Assembly (NCBI RefSeq): GCF_900129565.1 | Contig: NZ_FQWD01000007.1 | Span: 186,001-250,000, forward strand | Source of the DNA: Marisediminitalea aggregata | GTDB lineage: Bacteria; Pseudomonadota; Gammaproteobacteria; Enterobacterales; Alteromonadaceae | Direction: 5' to 3' | DNA length: 64,000 bases | Shown: positions 54,182 to 62,697 of the stretch, one piece after another | Layout: each line of letters begins with the position of its first letter | Numbering within the stretch: position 1 is the stretch's first letter | Notes under the pieces: generated by a model | Seen by the model: the letters and a program-made list of their open reading frames with translations, nothing else | The model's database searches: none | What the model was told of the DNA's origin: nothing | Translations under genes and position numbers: made by a program

Positions 54182-54684
54182 CCCAGTTAAATGATATCCA
54201 AACACCAAGCGATGTGGACTGGTGGCCGTTGGCTTGGGGGTGGTGGGCAGTCATTGCGCTAGCACTGCTTATTATTGTGCTGACCGCACGCGCTTGGTAT
54301 CGTCACCGCCAATTTACTAAAGCCAAACGCGAAGCACTGGCAACGCTGGCTACCTTTTCCGCTGAACCGGCTCAGGCAGCGGTAAATACCAATCAATTAC
54401 TGAAACGAGTCGCAAAACACTATTTCGGCGCTGAAGCCGTGTCTGCGTTATACGGCGACAAATGGCTGCAGTTTTTACAAAGTACGGTTAGCAACAAGCA
54501 CGCGGTATCCATGGCGGCAGGACTTGAAGTCATGATTGGCAAGGTATATCAGCAATCACTTTGTTCTGATGCAGAAGCCAGCGATATTTTTACCGCTGCG
54601 TCTATATGGTTAAAACAAGCCAACCTGAAGCAGATGCCTATCGAAACCACGACCATTGAAGCACAGGGGGCCAACCATGTTTGA
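54169..54684 (+). CDS. DUF4381-domain membrane protein
   Basis: A 171-residue protein with one membrane helix (about residues 21-42, WGWWAVIALALLIIVLTARAWY) after a short N-terminus, then a cytoplasmic helical domain (KREALATLATFSAEPAQ to a Trp-rich WLQFLQS). This is the DUF4381 pattern, found only in MoxR-DUF58-VWA operons, where its role is structural or unknown. It overlaps the DUF58 gene by 13 nt and the BatA gene by 8 nt. Confidence 0.87.
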   Translation: MDPLAQLNDIQTPSDVDWWPLAWGWWAVIALALLIIVLTARAWYRHRQFTKAKREALATLATFSAEPAQAAVNTNQLLKRVAKHYFGAEAVSALYGDKWLQFLQSTVSNKHAVSMAAGLEVMIGKVYQQSLCSDAEASDIFTAASIWLKQANLKQMPIETTTIEAQGANHV

Positions 54685-55690
54685 GTTTGCCTGGTGGTGG
54701 GCCCTGTTTGCCCTGCCCCTACCCTTAATTGTTCGTTTGCTGAGTCCCAAAACCAAGCAAACGGATGTAGCACTGCGTGTGCCGAATTTAATGAACAACC
54801 TGCCACAATCGAGCTCACCCAAGGCCGCCAAGCGCGGTTGGTTGGTACTGGCAAGCATCATGTGGGTTTGCTTGGTGTTAGCTGCCGCCCGGCCCCAGTG
54901 GTTGGGTGAACCCGTAAACGTGCCAAATGAAGGGCGCGAAATGATGCTGGCGGTGGATTTATCCGGCAGTATGAAAATTGAAGACATGATGGTAAACGGC
55001 CGTCAGGTTAATCGCCTCACCATGATTAAGTCCGTGTTATATGACTTCATACAGCGCCGGGTGGGTGACCGCCTTGGTCTGATACTTTTTGCCGATACAG
55101 CCTATTTGCAAGCCCCCCTTACCTATGACCGGGAAACTGTCGCGACCCTGTTGGACGAGGCGGTAATTGGCCTGGTGGGAGAGCAAACGGCGATTGGTGA
55201 TGCCATAGGCCTTGCTGTTAAGCGCTTTGAACAAAAAGCAGAATCAAATCGCGTACTGATCTTACTAACAGACGGCCAGAACACGGCTGGGAATATTACG
55301 CCACAGCAAGCCAAGGAGCTGGCCGTGGATGCGCAGGTTACGGTTTACACCATTGGTGTCGGTGCCGATGCCATGACGGTATCCAGCTTTTTTGGCAGCA
55401 GACAGGTAAACCCTTCGCAAGAGTTAGACGAAACCATGTTAACCGATATTGCGAAAGCAACGGGCGGCCAATACTTCCGTGCGCGCAACGCCGCCGAATT
55501 AGAAAACATCTACGCCATGCTGGATCAACTCCAGCCTATCGAAGGCGAGGCGCGTAAAATGCGGCCGTTAACCGCATTGTTTTACTACCCGCTGGCGTTG
55601 GCACTTTTACTTAGTGTGCTGCCAGTTATTGGCATTTTCCTGCGTAACATTTGGATTAGGCTTGCAGGTAACAAGGAGGCAGTGTCATGA
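54677..55690 (+). CDS. BatA-like VWA-domain membrane protein
   Basis: A 337-residue protein. It has an N-terminal BatA membrane segment (residues 1-25), a second helix near 55-75, a VWA domain (about 85-270) with an intact MIDAS DLSGS in MMLAVDLSGSMKIEDM and the later LTDGQNTAGN, and a C-terminal helix (YYPLALALLLSVLPVIGIF). The MIDAS binds divalent metal and mediates protein contacts. It faces the periplasm or cytoplasm as part of the Bat complex. ATG 54677 is chosen since AGGGGG lies 6 nt upstream; a TTG at 54656 is in frame but has no such site. Confidence 0.91.
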   Translation: MFEFAWWWALFALPLPLIVRLLSPKTKQTDVALRVPNLMNNLPQSSSPKAAKRGWLVLASIMWVCLVLAAARPQWLGEPVNVPNEGREMMLAVDLSGSMKIEDMMVNGRQVNRLTMIKSVLYDFIQRRVGDRLGLILFADTAYLQAPLTYDRETVATLLDEAVIGLVGEQTAIGDAIGLAVKRFEQKAESNRVLILLTDGQNTAGNITPQQAKELAVDAQVTVYTIGVGADAMTVSSFFGSRQVNPSQELDETMLTDIAKATGGQYFRARNAAELENIYAMLDQLQPIEGEARKMRPLTALFYYPLALALLLSVLPVIGIFLRNIWIRLAGNKEAVS

Positions 55691-57624
55691 ATAGTGCCTT
55701 TGGTTTTCTGCCTGCAGACTTTCACTTTCTGCGCCCTGAGTGGTTCTATGCCCTCATTCCATTGGCATTGATGCTGTGGGTGGTCTATCGCTGGCGCCGC
55801 ACGGCAACAGGCTGGCAAGGCGTGATTGCAGGACATCTTTACCAGTATCTGGTGACAGGACAGCATACGGCCAAAAGCAATACGCTGGTAAGCTGGCTGG
55901 CACTGGCCTGGTTGCTGACGGTTATCGCGTTGGCAGGCCCCAGTTGGGAACGCATTCCACAGCCTGTTTTTCAGGTTAAGGCTGGACACGTGATCGTGAT
56001 GGATATGTCGTTATCCATGCGCGCTACCGATGTTACACCAGACCGGTTGTCCCGGGCGAAATACAAAGCCATCGATTTGGTTAAGCTTATTAACGAAGGC
56101 GATATGGGCCTGGTGGCTTACGCAGGTGATGCGTTCACGATCAGTCCACTGACTGAAGATGCAACCACGTTAACTGCCCTGCTCCCCAGTCTGAGCCCGG
56201 AAATTATGCCCACACCGGGCAGCGAGCCAATCCTGGGGTTAAAAGCCGCGGCCAACTTACTGGAAAGCGCGGGCTATCAGCGCGGTGCGCTTTACTGGAT
56301 CACCGATGGTGTTGAACTGGAGCAAATGAAAGAGCTCAGCGACTTTTTATCATCGACGCCTTACACCGTAAATATCCTCGGTGTCGGTACCCAAACGGGC
56401 GCGCCGATTAAACAACTCAATGGCGAACTTTTAAAACGCAGTAATGGCGCAATTGTGATCCCGAAAATGAATCCATCGGCATTGCAACAGCTCAGTCGTC
56501 AGGGGGGCGGAAACTTTTCTGAGATTACCGCCAACGACAGTGATATACGCCGTATTGCCTCTGTGAGTCGGTTCGATAACGCCGAAACAGAATCCGAAGA
56601 CGACAACAAACAAGGCGACAAGTGGGCAGAAGCCGGCCCGTATTTACTGCTGTTATTACTGCCGATTGCCGCATTGTCTTTCCGGCGCGGATTGTTGTTC
56701 GCCATTTGCTTGTGTGTACTAATGCCCATGCAAACCCCTGTTGCGGTTGCACAAACGCAACCTGTTTCAACACCTGAAGTGAGCGAAGCGCCACAACCAG
56801 AGGCCGTGAGCTGGTGGCAGAAGCCTTTCTTAAATGCCGATCAACAAGGCTTCGAGCAGTACAACAGCGAACAATTTCAGGGGGCCTCCGAATCCTTTGA
56901 AGATTTATCGTGGAGAGGTGCAGCTCAGTATCGCGCAGGTGATTACGAAGGGGCCGCCGAAACCTACGGCCAGCTAAATAGCGCAGAAGGCTTTTATAAC
57001 CAGGGCAATGCACTGGCAAAAGCAGGTCAATTAGAAGAAGCCATTGCAGCTTATGAGCAAGCGTTGGCGAAGCGCCCTGATTACCCTGAAGCGGCTGAAA
57101 ACAAAGCTTTGATTGAGCAATTAAAAAATCAACAGGACCAACAACAGCAAGACCAGCAAAATCAGGGCGACAATCAGAATCAGTCTGATGATCAACAAAA
57201 TCAAAGTGAGCAGGACGGCGAGAATCAGCAGCAAAATGGTGAGGGTTCTGATCAACAACAGGACGGCGAAAATGACCCGTCGCAAAATGGCCAGCAAAAC
57301 AGTCAGAATCAACAGCAGCAATCATCAGACAGTCAGCAAAATGCTGATCAAAACGGTGAACAGTCTGACCAGCAAGATGCTCAGGAAGAGCAGCAACAAC
57401 AGGCACAACAGCCTCAAGAAGGCGAGCAGGAAGCTGGCGAAAGTGAAATGAAACAAGCAATACAGGGTGACGCCGAGCGCGATAAAGAGACCGAACAACG
57501 ACTCAATAATCTGTTGCGTCGCGTGCCAGACGACCCCGCTTTCCTACTGAAACGCAAAATGCAGTTAGAAGCGCAAAAACGTCAATATCGTCGTCCCCCC
57601 TCTTCAGATCGGAGTGATTGGTAA
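55687..57624 (+). CDS. BatB-like VWA protein fused to TPR repeats and a Gln/Asn-rich tail (BatB/BatC-like)
   Basis: A 645-residue protein. Two N-terminal membrane helices, a VWA domain (about residues 95-300; MIDAS-like MDMSLSMRATD, with Leu in place of the usual Gly, and ITDGVEL) and a third helix (near 325) precede TPR-type repeats (about 375-480: QYRAGDYEGAAETYG, FYNQGNALAKAGQLEEAIAAYEQAL). The next 110 residues are almost wholly Gln, Asn, Asp, Ser and Glu, and a charged helical end follows. This combines BatB and BatC, which are separate genes in Bacteroides. It overlaps BatA by 4 nt and BatD by 1 nt. Confidence 0.9.
   Translation: MNSAFGFLPADFHFLRPEWFYALIPLALMLWVVYRWRRTATGWQGVIAGHLYQYLVTGQHTAKSNTLVSWLALAWLLTVIALAGPSWERIPQPVFQVKAGHVIVMDMSLSMRATDVTPDRLSRAKYKAIDLVKLINEGDMGLVAYAGDAFTISPLTEDATTLTALLPSLSPEIMPTPGSEPILGLKAAANLLESAGYQRGALYWITDGVELEQMKELSDFLSSTPYTVNILGVGTQTGAPIKQLNGELLKRSNGAIVIPKMNPSALQQLSRQGGGNFSEITANDSDIRRIASVSRFDNAETESEDDNKQGDKWAEAGPYLLLLLLPIAALSFRRGLLFAICLCVLMPMQTPVAVAQTQPVSTPEVSEAPQPEAVSWWQKPFLNADQQGFEQYNSEQFQGASESFEDLSWRGAAQYRAGDYEGAAETYGQLNSAEGFYNQGNALAKAGQLEEAIAAYEQALAKRPDYPEAAENKALIEQLKNQQDQQQQDQQNQGDNQNQSDDQQNQSEQDGENQQQNGEGSDQQQDGENDPSQNGQQNSQNQQQQSSDSQQNADQNGEQSDQQDAQEEQQQQAQQPQEGEQEAGESEMKQAIQGDAERDKETEQRLNNLLRRVPDDPAFLLKRKMQLEAQKRQYRRPPSSDRSDW
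57124..57440 (+). repeat. Low-complexity Gln/Asn/Asp-coding tract inside the BatB-like gene
   Basis: About 315 bp made mainly of CAA, CAG, AAT, GAT and GAA codons encode a glutamine-rich linker. The irregular codon mix suggests slippage followed by point change rather than recent expansion. Length probably varies between strains. Confidence 0.75.
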
Positions 57625-59321
57625 TGATCAATAAACGCCTGATAGCAGGCTTACTCATAAGTTTGCTGCCCTGGTTAGCTCAAGCCGACGTAACCAGTGT
57701 CACAGCCACTATCGACAAAAACCCGGTTATGCTCGACGAGGCCATTGTTTTAACCGTCGTAGCGGAAGGCGACGCCGAACGCGATGCGTTCGACAGTTCA
57801 GTACTTCTGGGCGATTTTGTGGTGGGCCGCACTTCAGTGGGCTCTCAAACATCAATAGTGAATTTTTCGACCCGCCAGACTACAACCTGGTCCACGACAC
57901 TATTTCCTCGCAGTGTCGGCGACTTCACTATTCCAGCTTTCACCATTGAAGGAAAATCCAGTGCGCCGATCAAGGTCAAAGTCATTCCTGTACAACAAGG
58001 CAGTGACGCACCGGCACGGGAGTATTACGTAGCGACTGAGGTCAGTCAGTCTGACGTTTATTTGCAGCAACAATTGCGCTACACGGTAAAGTTGTATCTG
58101 GCATCCCAAATCGAACGCGGTAGCCTTCAGGCGCCGGAGTTGGAAAATGCGCAAATACAGCAGTTGGGCGAAGACAAGCAATACACCGAATTAGTAAATG
58201 GCAAACGCTATCAGGTCATTGAGCGCAACTTTGCCATCCTGCCGCAGCAGTCCGGTGAGTTTACTATTCGCGGTCCAGTTTTTTCAGGTGAAGTCATTGC
58301 GGCCAATACCAACCAGCGTTTCGGCTTTTTTAACCGTACAAAAACCATCAACCGCGTTGGCCCGGATGTCGACATCAGCGTAAAACCCATCCCTGCCAAC
58401 ATAGATTATCATTGGTTACCCAGCGAATTTGTTCAGCTCGATGAAAACTGGCAAACCGAAGAGTTTGTGGTAGGTGAACCAGTCACTCGTACTCTCACAC
58501 TGACCGCGGTAGGCGTGGTAGAAGAACAGCTTCCGGAAATAGAGCAAATCTATCCGCCTGCCTTCAAGCTCTATCCGGACCAGCCCGGTAGCGCAACTGC
58601 TGAACGCGATAATCGATTAATCGTACAGCGCACAGAGTCTGTCGCACTGATCCCCACTCAACCCGGCGAGTTTATTATCCCTGAGGTGAAGATCCCCTGG
58701 TTCAATACCGCTAGTGGCATAACAGAATATGCAACGCTGCCTACCCGTACGATCACGGTAGCTCCTGCTGCCAATATGGGTAATGAGTCACCCGGCACAA
58801 CACCAGAGACGCAAGTAACTCCCCCTGTGTCGCCACAGAATACTGCGGAACAAAATACGCCAGCATTGCCGGACAACCAACCCACAGCGTTAAATCCGCA
58901 GCCATCATCTATAGCTGAGCAAGGCATAGATCTGTGGCACTGGATATTGGCAGGACTTTGGCTACTTACTGCAGCCGGTTGGTTTGTTTACGCGCAGAGA
59001 AAGCGCACCGTTGACCCACGGCCCTCACTGCAAAATTCAGTGACGAATAACGATGTAAAATCACTCGTTAGCACCATAGAAAAGGGCAATGTGGGAGAAA
59101 TTCAGGCTGCAATTCGCACTTGGCTTTCACAGTTTTCAGCGGCGCAGCGCTGGCAAATTCAGCAAAGCATTAAGCCCGAGCTCGACCAAATGATGGCATC
59201 CGCTTTTGCGAACCCGCCGAAGGCGTGGGACAAAACCGCGCTGATTTCAGCAATACAACGTATAACAACAACCAAAACAAAAGACGGTGGATTAACCCCG
59301 CTTTATCCGGTAAATCATTAG
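57624..59321 (+). CDS. BatD-like membrane protein (protein of the MoxR operon)
   Basis: A 565-residue exported membrane protein with a signal peptide (LLPWLAQAD). Immunoglobulin-like beta domains follow (TIDKNPVMLDEAIVLTVVAEGD; RSVGDFTIPAFTIEGKSS; QSGEFTIRGPVFSG), as in BatD. A Pro/Thr/Gln-rich stretch (about residues 390-430), one membrane helix (HWILAGLWLLTAAGWFVYA) and a short cytoplasmic tail complete it. BatD is thought to act with BatA and BatB in envelope stress tolerance. The ATG at 57624 overlaps the BatB stop (TAATG). Confidence 0.9.
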   Translation: MINKRLIAGLLISLLPWLAQADVTSVTATIDKNPVMLDEAIVLTVVAEGDAERDAFDSSVLLGDFVVGRTSVGSQTSIVNFSTRQTTTWSTTLFPRSVGDFTIPAFTIEGKSSAPIKVKVIPVQQGSDAPAREYYVATEVSQSDVYLQQQLRYTVKLYLASQIERGSLQAPELENAQIQQLGEDKQYTELVNGKRYQVIERNFAILPQQSGEFTIRGPVFSGEVIAANTNQRFGFFNRTKTINRVGPDVDISVKPIPANIDYHWLPSEFVQLDENWQTEEFVVGEPVTRTLTLTAVGVVEEQLPEIEQIYPPAFKLYPDQPGSATAERDNRLIVQRTESVALIPTQPGEFIIPEVKIPWFNTASGITEYATLPTRTITVAPAANMGNESPGTTPETQVTPPVSPQNTAEQNTPALPDNQPTALNPQPSSIAEQGIDLWHWILAGLWLLTAAGWFVYAQRKRTVDPRPSLQNSVTNNDVKSLVSTIEKGNVGEIQAAIRTWLSQFSAAQRWQIQQSIKPELDQMMASAFANPPKAWDKTALISAIQRITTTKTKDGGLTPLYPVNH

Positions 59322-59328
59322 GGCTCTT

Positions 59329-61185
59329 ATGCACATTCCAACACAGAAAATACTTAAAGTCAGCGCCATTGCAATCGCGATAAGCGGGCTAATGGCCTGC
59401 TCTCCGGCGCCTCAATCAACATCACCAGCCACCACGGCTGACACTGAGCGCCCCGCTCAAATGCAATCCGAGTCCGAGCGTCTTGCCGCGTTTTTTGAAC
59501 GCACTTTTCAGGACGACTTGAAGCGTTCCCCACAGTTCCAAAGCTACTTGGGTATCAAATGGGACTATGACAAATGGGGGGATGTGAGCGATGCCTTTGC
59601 CGACGAGACTATCGCGATTGCTAAAAACCGACTACAGGAAATATCCCAGTTTGATACCAGCAAACTGAGCGAGCAGGAACAAATGAGCATTCGCCTGTTT
59701 AAGCTGGGTATTCAACGTGATTTAGAAAACGACAAATACCGTCACCACACTTATATCGTGCATCAATTCAGAGCGGCACACACTTCCGTGCCCAGCTTCC
59801 TGATCAATATTCATCGGGTAACCAGTGTTGACGATGCCAAAGCGTATATTGGTCGTTTAGACAATGTGAAGGGCTATTTCGATCAAGTCATTGATCAGAT
59901 GCAGCTTCGTGAAAACCTTGGGGTATTTCCACCGAAATGGGCCTATGATCAAATGATTGAAGCATCGCAAAACGTGATCAGCGGCATACCTTTTGATTCA
60001 TCAGACAAGCCCTCTACCCTGTGGAAAGATTTTAGCGACAAGGTCGACGCCCTTGACCTGAGTGAAAGTGAAGCAGAGGCGCTAAAAGGCGAGGCCAAAG
60101 CAGCGCTACTCACTTCAGTTAAACCTGCTTATGAAAAACTCATAGCCGCATTTGCACACCAAAAAACAGTCAGCCCCGAAGGCGATGGTGTATGGCGACT
60201 GCCCGACGGTGACAAGTGGTATCAAAATCGTCTGAACTGGTTTACCACCACAGACTTAACGGCTGATGAAGTTCACCAGATTGGTGTTGAAAATGTCGAA
60301 CGCATCCACAATGCAATGCGGGACATCATGAAGCAGGTTGAATTTACCGGCACGCTACAGGAATTCTTCGAATTTATGCGTACCGACGAACAATTCTACT
60401 ATCCCAATACCGATGAGGGCCGTGACCGTTACCTGGCTGAAGCCACAGCCGCTATCGATACCATGCGTGAAGCGTTACCCGACTATTTTGGTTTGACGCC
60501 TAAAGCGCCCATGGTTGTGAAACGCGTAGAAGCGTTCCGCGAAAAGTCAGCAGGCAAAGCTTTCTATCAGAACCCTGCGCAGGACGGTTCGCGCCCGGGT
60601 ATCTACTACGCGAACCTGTACGACATGAACGCCATGCCTACCTATCAAATGGAAGCATTGGCTTACCATGAAGGTATTCCGGGTCACCACATGCAACGTG
60701 CTATTGCCCTTGAGCTGGAAGGCATTCCTCAATTTCAGAAATTCCTGAGCTTTACTGCCTACACCGAAGGCTGGGGCTTATACACAGAAGAACTGGCCAA
60801 GGACATGGGCTTTTACAAAGACCCCTACTCCGACTTCGGACGCCTGGCAATGGAACTATGGCGCGCGTGTCGCTTAGTGGTAGATACCGGCATTCACGCC
60901 CAAAAATGGAGCCGTGAAGAAGCCATTGACTACCTCATCCAAAATACACCGAACCCGGAATACGATGCGATTAAGGCTATCGAACGTTATATTGCCATGC
61001 CTGGGCAAGCCACGGCTTACATGATTGGAAAACTCAAAATCATGGAATTGCGTGAAACAGCCAAGGCTACACTGGGCGACAAGTTCAGTTACCCTGAATT
61101 CCATGACGTGGTGCTGAAAGACGGCCCGGTGCCACTGTCTGTGCTGGAAGAAAAAGTGAATCAGTGGGTGACTGGTAAACTATAA
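59329..61185 (+). CDS. DUF885 lipoprotein, putative zinc metallopeptidase
   Basis: A 618-residue protein with a lipobox LMAC (Cys near residue 24), so an envelope lipoprotein. The rest is the DUF885 family: an N-terminal helical region, a middle part with PPKWAYDQMIEASQNV, and a metal-binding motif AYHEGIPGHHMQRAI (H-E-x-x-x-x-H type) followed by YTEGWGLYTEELAKDMG. Catalysis has not been shown for most members. It is 7 bp downstream of batD and could be cotranscribed. A terminator follows at 61211-61233. Confidence 0.88.
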   Translation: MHIPTQKILKVSAIAIAISGLMACSPAPQSTSPATTADTERPAQMQSESERLAAFFERTFQDDLKRSPQFQSYLGIKWDYDKWGDVSDAFADETIAIAKNRLQEISQFDTSKLSEQEQMSIRLFKLGIQRDLENDKYRHHTYIVHQFRAAHTSVPSFLINIHRVTSVDDAKAYIGRLDNVKGYFDQVIDQMQLRENLGVFPPKWAYDQMIEASQNVISGIPFDSSDKPSTLWKDFSDKVDALDLSESEAEALKGEAKAALLTSVKPAYEKLIAAFAHQKTVSPEGDGVWRLPDGDKWYQNRLNWFTTTDLTADEVHQIGVENVERIHNAMRDIMKQVEFTGTLQEFFEFMRTDEQFYYPNTDEGRDRYLAEATAAIDTMREALPDYFGLTPKAPMVVKRVEAFREKSAGKAFYQNPAQDGSRPGIYYANLYDMNAMPTYQMEALAYHEGIPGHHMQRAIALELEGIPQFQKFLSFTAYTEGWGLYTEELAKDMGFYKDPYSDFGRLAMELWRACRLVVDTGIHAQKWSREEAIDYLIQNTPNPEYDAIKAIERYIAMPGQATAYMIGKLKIMELRETAKATLGDKFSYPEFHDVVLKDGPVPLSVLEEKVNQWVTGKL

Positions 61186-61210
61186 ACCTACCGCTATTTC
61201 AACACATTCA

Positions 61211-61233
61211 AAAAGGAGCTTCGCGCTCCTTTT
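61211..61233 (+). terminator. Terminator after the DUF885 gene
   Basis: AAAAGGAGC (61211-61219) and GCTCCTTTT (61225-61233) form a 9 bp stem with a 5 nt loop, and the T run continues past the stem. Confidence 0.85.
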
Positions 61234-61280
61234 TTGTTTTTTTGAAAAAAAACGCCTAATGTTGAAATTTGTTTTGAAGC

Positions 61281-61808
61281 GTGTCGGTCTATAAGGACAT
61301 GAAAGAAAAATCTCAACGCTATGAAGCCTTAGTACGCGCGCTGCACGCCGATGTGTACCGCTACGCCTACTGGCTCACCAATGACAAAGCGACTGCCGAA
61401 GATATTGTGCAGGAAACGTTTTTGCGCGCCTGGCGCGCGCTCGACTCCTTGCAGGATGAAAAGGCCGCGAAGTCCTGGCTTATAACCATACTTCGTCGCG
61501 AAAACGCCCGGCGATTCGAGCGTAAACAGTTTGATTTGGTCGATATCGACGATGTGTCCGTATCCTCATCTGATTGTCACGACAATGACGCAGAGGTTCG
61601 CCAGCTAAGACGTGCAATGGCGAAGCTGGATGAGGATTACCGGGAGCCACTCGTACTTCAAATCCTGTTCGGCTTTAGTGGTGATGAAATAGCCCAACAA
61701 CTGGATTTAAATAAAAATACCGTAATGACACGATTATTCAGAGCCCGCGCACAGCTAAAAGAGGCGCTGGCTCCCAATCAACCAGAAAGAGGTCGCCAAA
61801 ATGGATGA
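61281..61808 (+). CDS. ECF-family RNA polymerase sigma factor
   Basis: A 175-residue ECF sigma factor. Region 2 (residues 15-80) has DVYRYAYWLTNDKATAEDIVQETFLRAWRAL, and region 4 (residues 105-160) has LDEDYREPLVLQILFGFSGDEIAQQLDLNKNTVMTRLFRARAQLKEAL in pieces. There is no region 3. The next gene encodes a DUF3379 membrane protein, the usual anti-sigma partner of this type. The start is uncertain: GTG at 61281 gives the full frame, while an ATG at 61299 follows AAGGA at too short a distance. The two genes overlap by 8 nt. Confidence 0.9.
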   Translation: MSVYKDMKEKSQRYEALVRALHADVYRYAYWLTNDKATAEDIVQETFLRAWRALDSLQDEKAAKSWLITILRRENARRFERKQFDLVDIDDVSVSSSDCHDNDAEVRQLRRAMAKLDEDYREPLVLQILFGFSGDEIAQQLDLNKNTVMTRLFRARAQLKEALAPNQPERGRQNG

Positions 61809-62502
61809 GTTAGAATTTCGGCGCCGCATATATGCTAACCCTGCGGATACCGACGAAGCCTTAGTGCAAGCAGCAAACGACGATCAAGGGTATGATGATT
61901 TTTGGCAGGATGTTAAACGACTGGACGACAAACTGACGCGCGCGGTAGATATCCCCGTGCCCGACGACTTAGCTGACAAATTAATTTGGCAACAAAGTGT
62001 CCGTGAGTTTGCCCACAAAAAACGGAAAAATCGCTGGTACATTGGACTGGCTGCCAGTGTCGCCCTCACCGTGGGCGTAGGTATTACGGCCTGGCAACAG
62101 CAACATGTCTCTTTAGGCGAAGCGGCCCTTGCACACATGTATTATGCCGAACATGAAACGCCAGTAGGCGACGTGCCGGTGACGGCCCAAATTGCCAATG
62201 CAAAGCTGGCACAATTTGGCGCAGAACTGGACCCGGCGATTGGCAAAATTGCCTCGGTTAATTACTGTCACCTGGACACGATCCGCAGCTTGCATTTGAT
62301 CATCGAAACCGCGCAGGGTCGCATGTCAGTATTCCTAGTTCCCGAAAAAAACCACCCGGTGAAAAATGGGTTTGCCGATAGCGTGTACGAAGGCATGTCC
62401 TATGCGTTACACCAAACTAATGTGTTAGTGGTAGGCGAGAAAGGCGCCGATATTCCAGCGTTCCAGAACGTACTTAAGCAACGCTTGAAATTCTCAGCGT
62501 AA
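61801..62502 (+). CDS. DUF3379-domain membrane protein, likely anti-sigma factor
   Basis: A 233-residue protein. A charged cytoplasmic N-terminus of about 80 residues (possible sigma-binding part, with DELEFRRRIYANPADTDEAL) precedes one membrane helix (WYIGLAASVALTVGVGITAW, about 79-98), and a periplasmic domain of about 130 residues follows. The pattern is that of DUF3379, always paired with an ECF sigma factor in this group of bacteria. It overlaps the sigma gene by 8 nt. By analogy it would hold the sigma factor at the membrane and release it on an envelope signal, which is inferred, not shown. Confidence 0.85.
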   Translation: MDELEFRRRIYANPADTDEALVQAANDDQGYDDFWQDVKRLDDKLTRAVDIPVPDDLADKLIWQQSVREFAHKKRKNRWYIGLAASVALTVGVGITAWQQQHVSLGEAALAHMYYAEHETPVGDVPVTAQIANAKLAQFGAELDPAIGKIASVNYCHLDTIRSLHLIIETAQGRMSVFLVPEKNHPVKNGFADSVYEGMSYALHQTNVLVVGEKGADIPAFQNVLKQRLKFSA

Positions 62503-62526
62503 ACCTGATTTAGATTCTCAAGGCAA

Positions 62527-62552
62527 TGCGGCTTATCCTCAGATGAGCCGCA
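62527..62552 (+). terminator. Possible terminator hairpin after the ECF sigma pair
   Basis: TGCGGCTTATC (62527-62537) and GATGAGCCGCA (62542-62552) form an 11 bp stem with one G-T pair and a 4 nt loop, 25 bp past the stop. No T tract follows, so a Rho-independent role is uncertain. Confidence 0.4.
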
Positions 62553-62697
62553 CTTAATCTGGCCGCCTTACAATTCTCGTTTTAACTCCCTATACATCTC
62601 CCCTACCGTTTATTCGAGCCGCTTGCTGGTAACGCATCACCCCATCCTGATATAGTAAAAACAAACACTATAACGATAACGATTGAAGGAAGCGCTA

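Noticed and set aside
56525..57460. A 311-codon minus-strand open frame
   Set aside because: It is antisense to the BatB-like gene. The Gln-rich codons read backwards give a long stop-free frame without family features.
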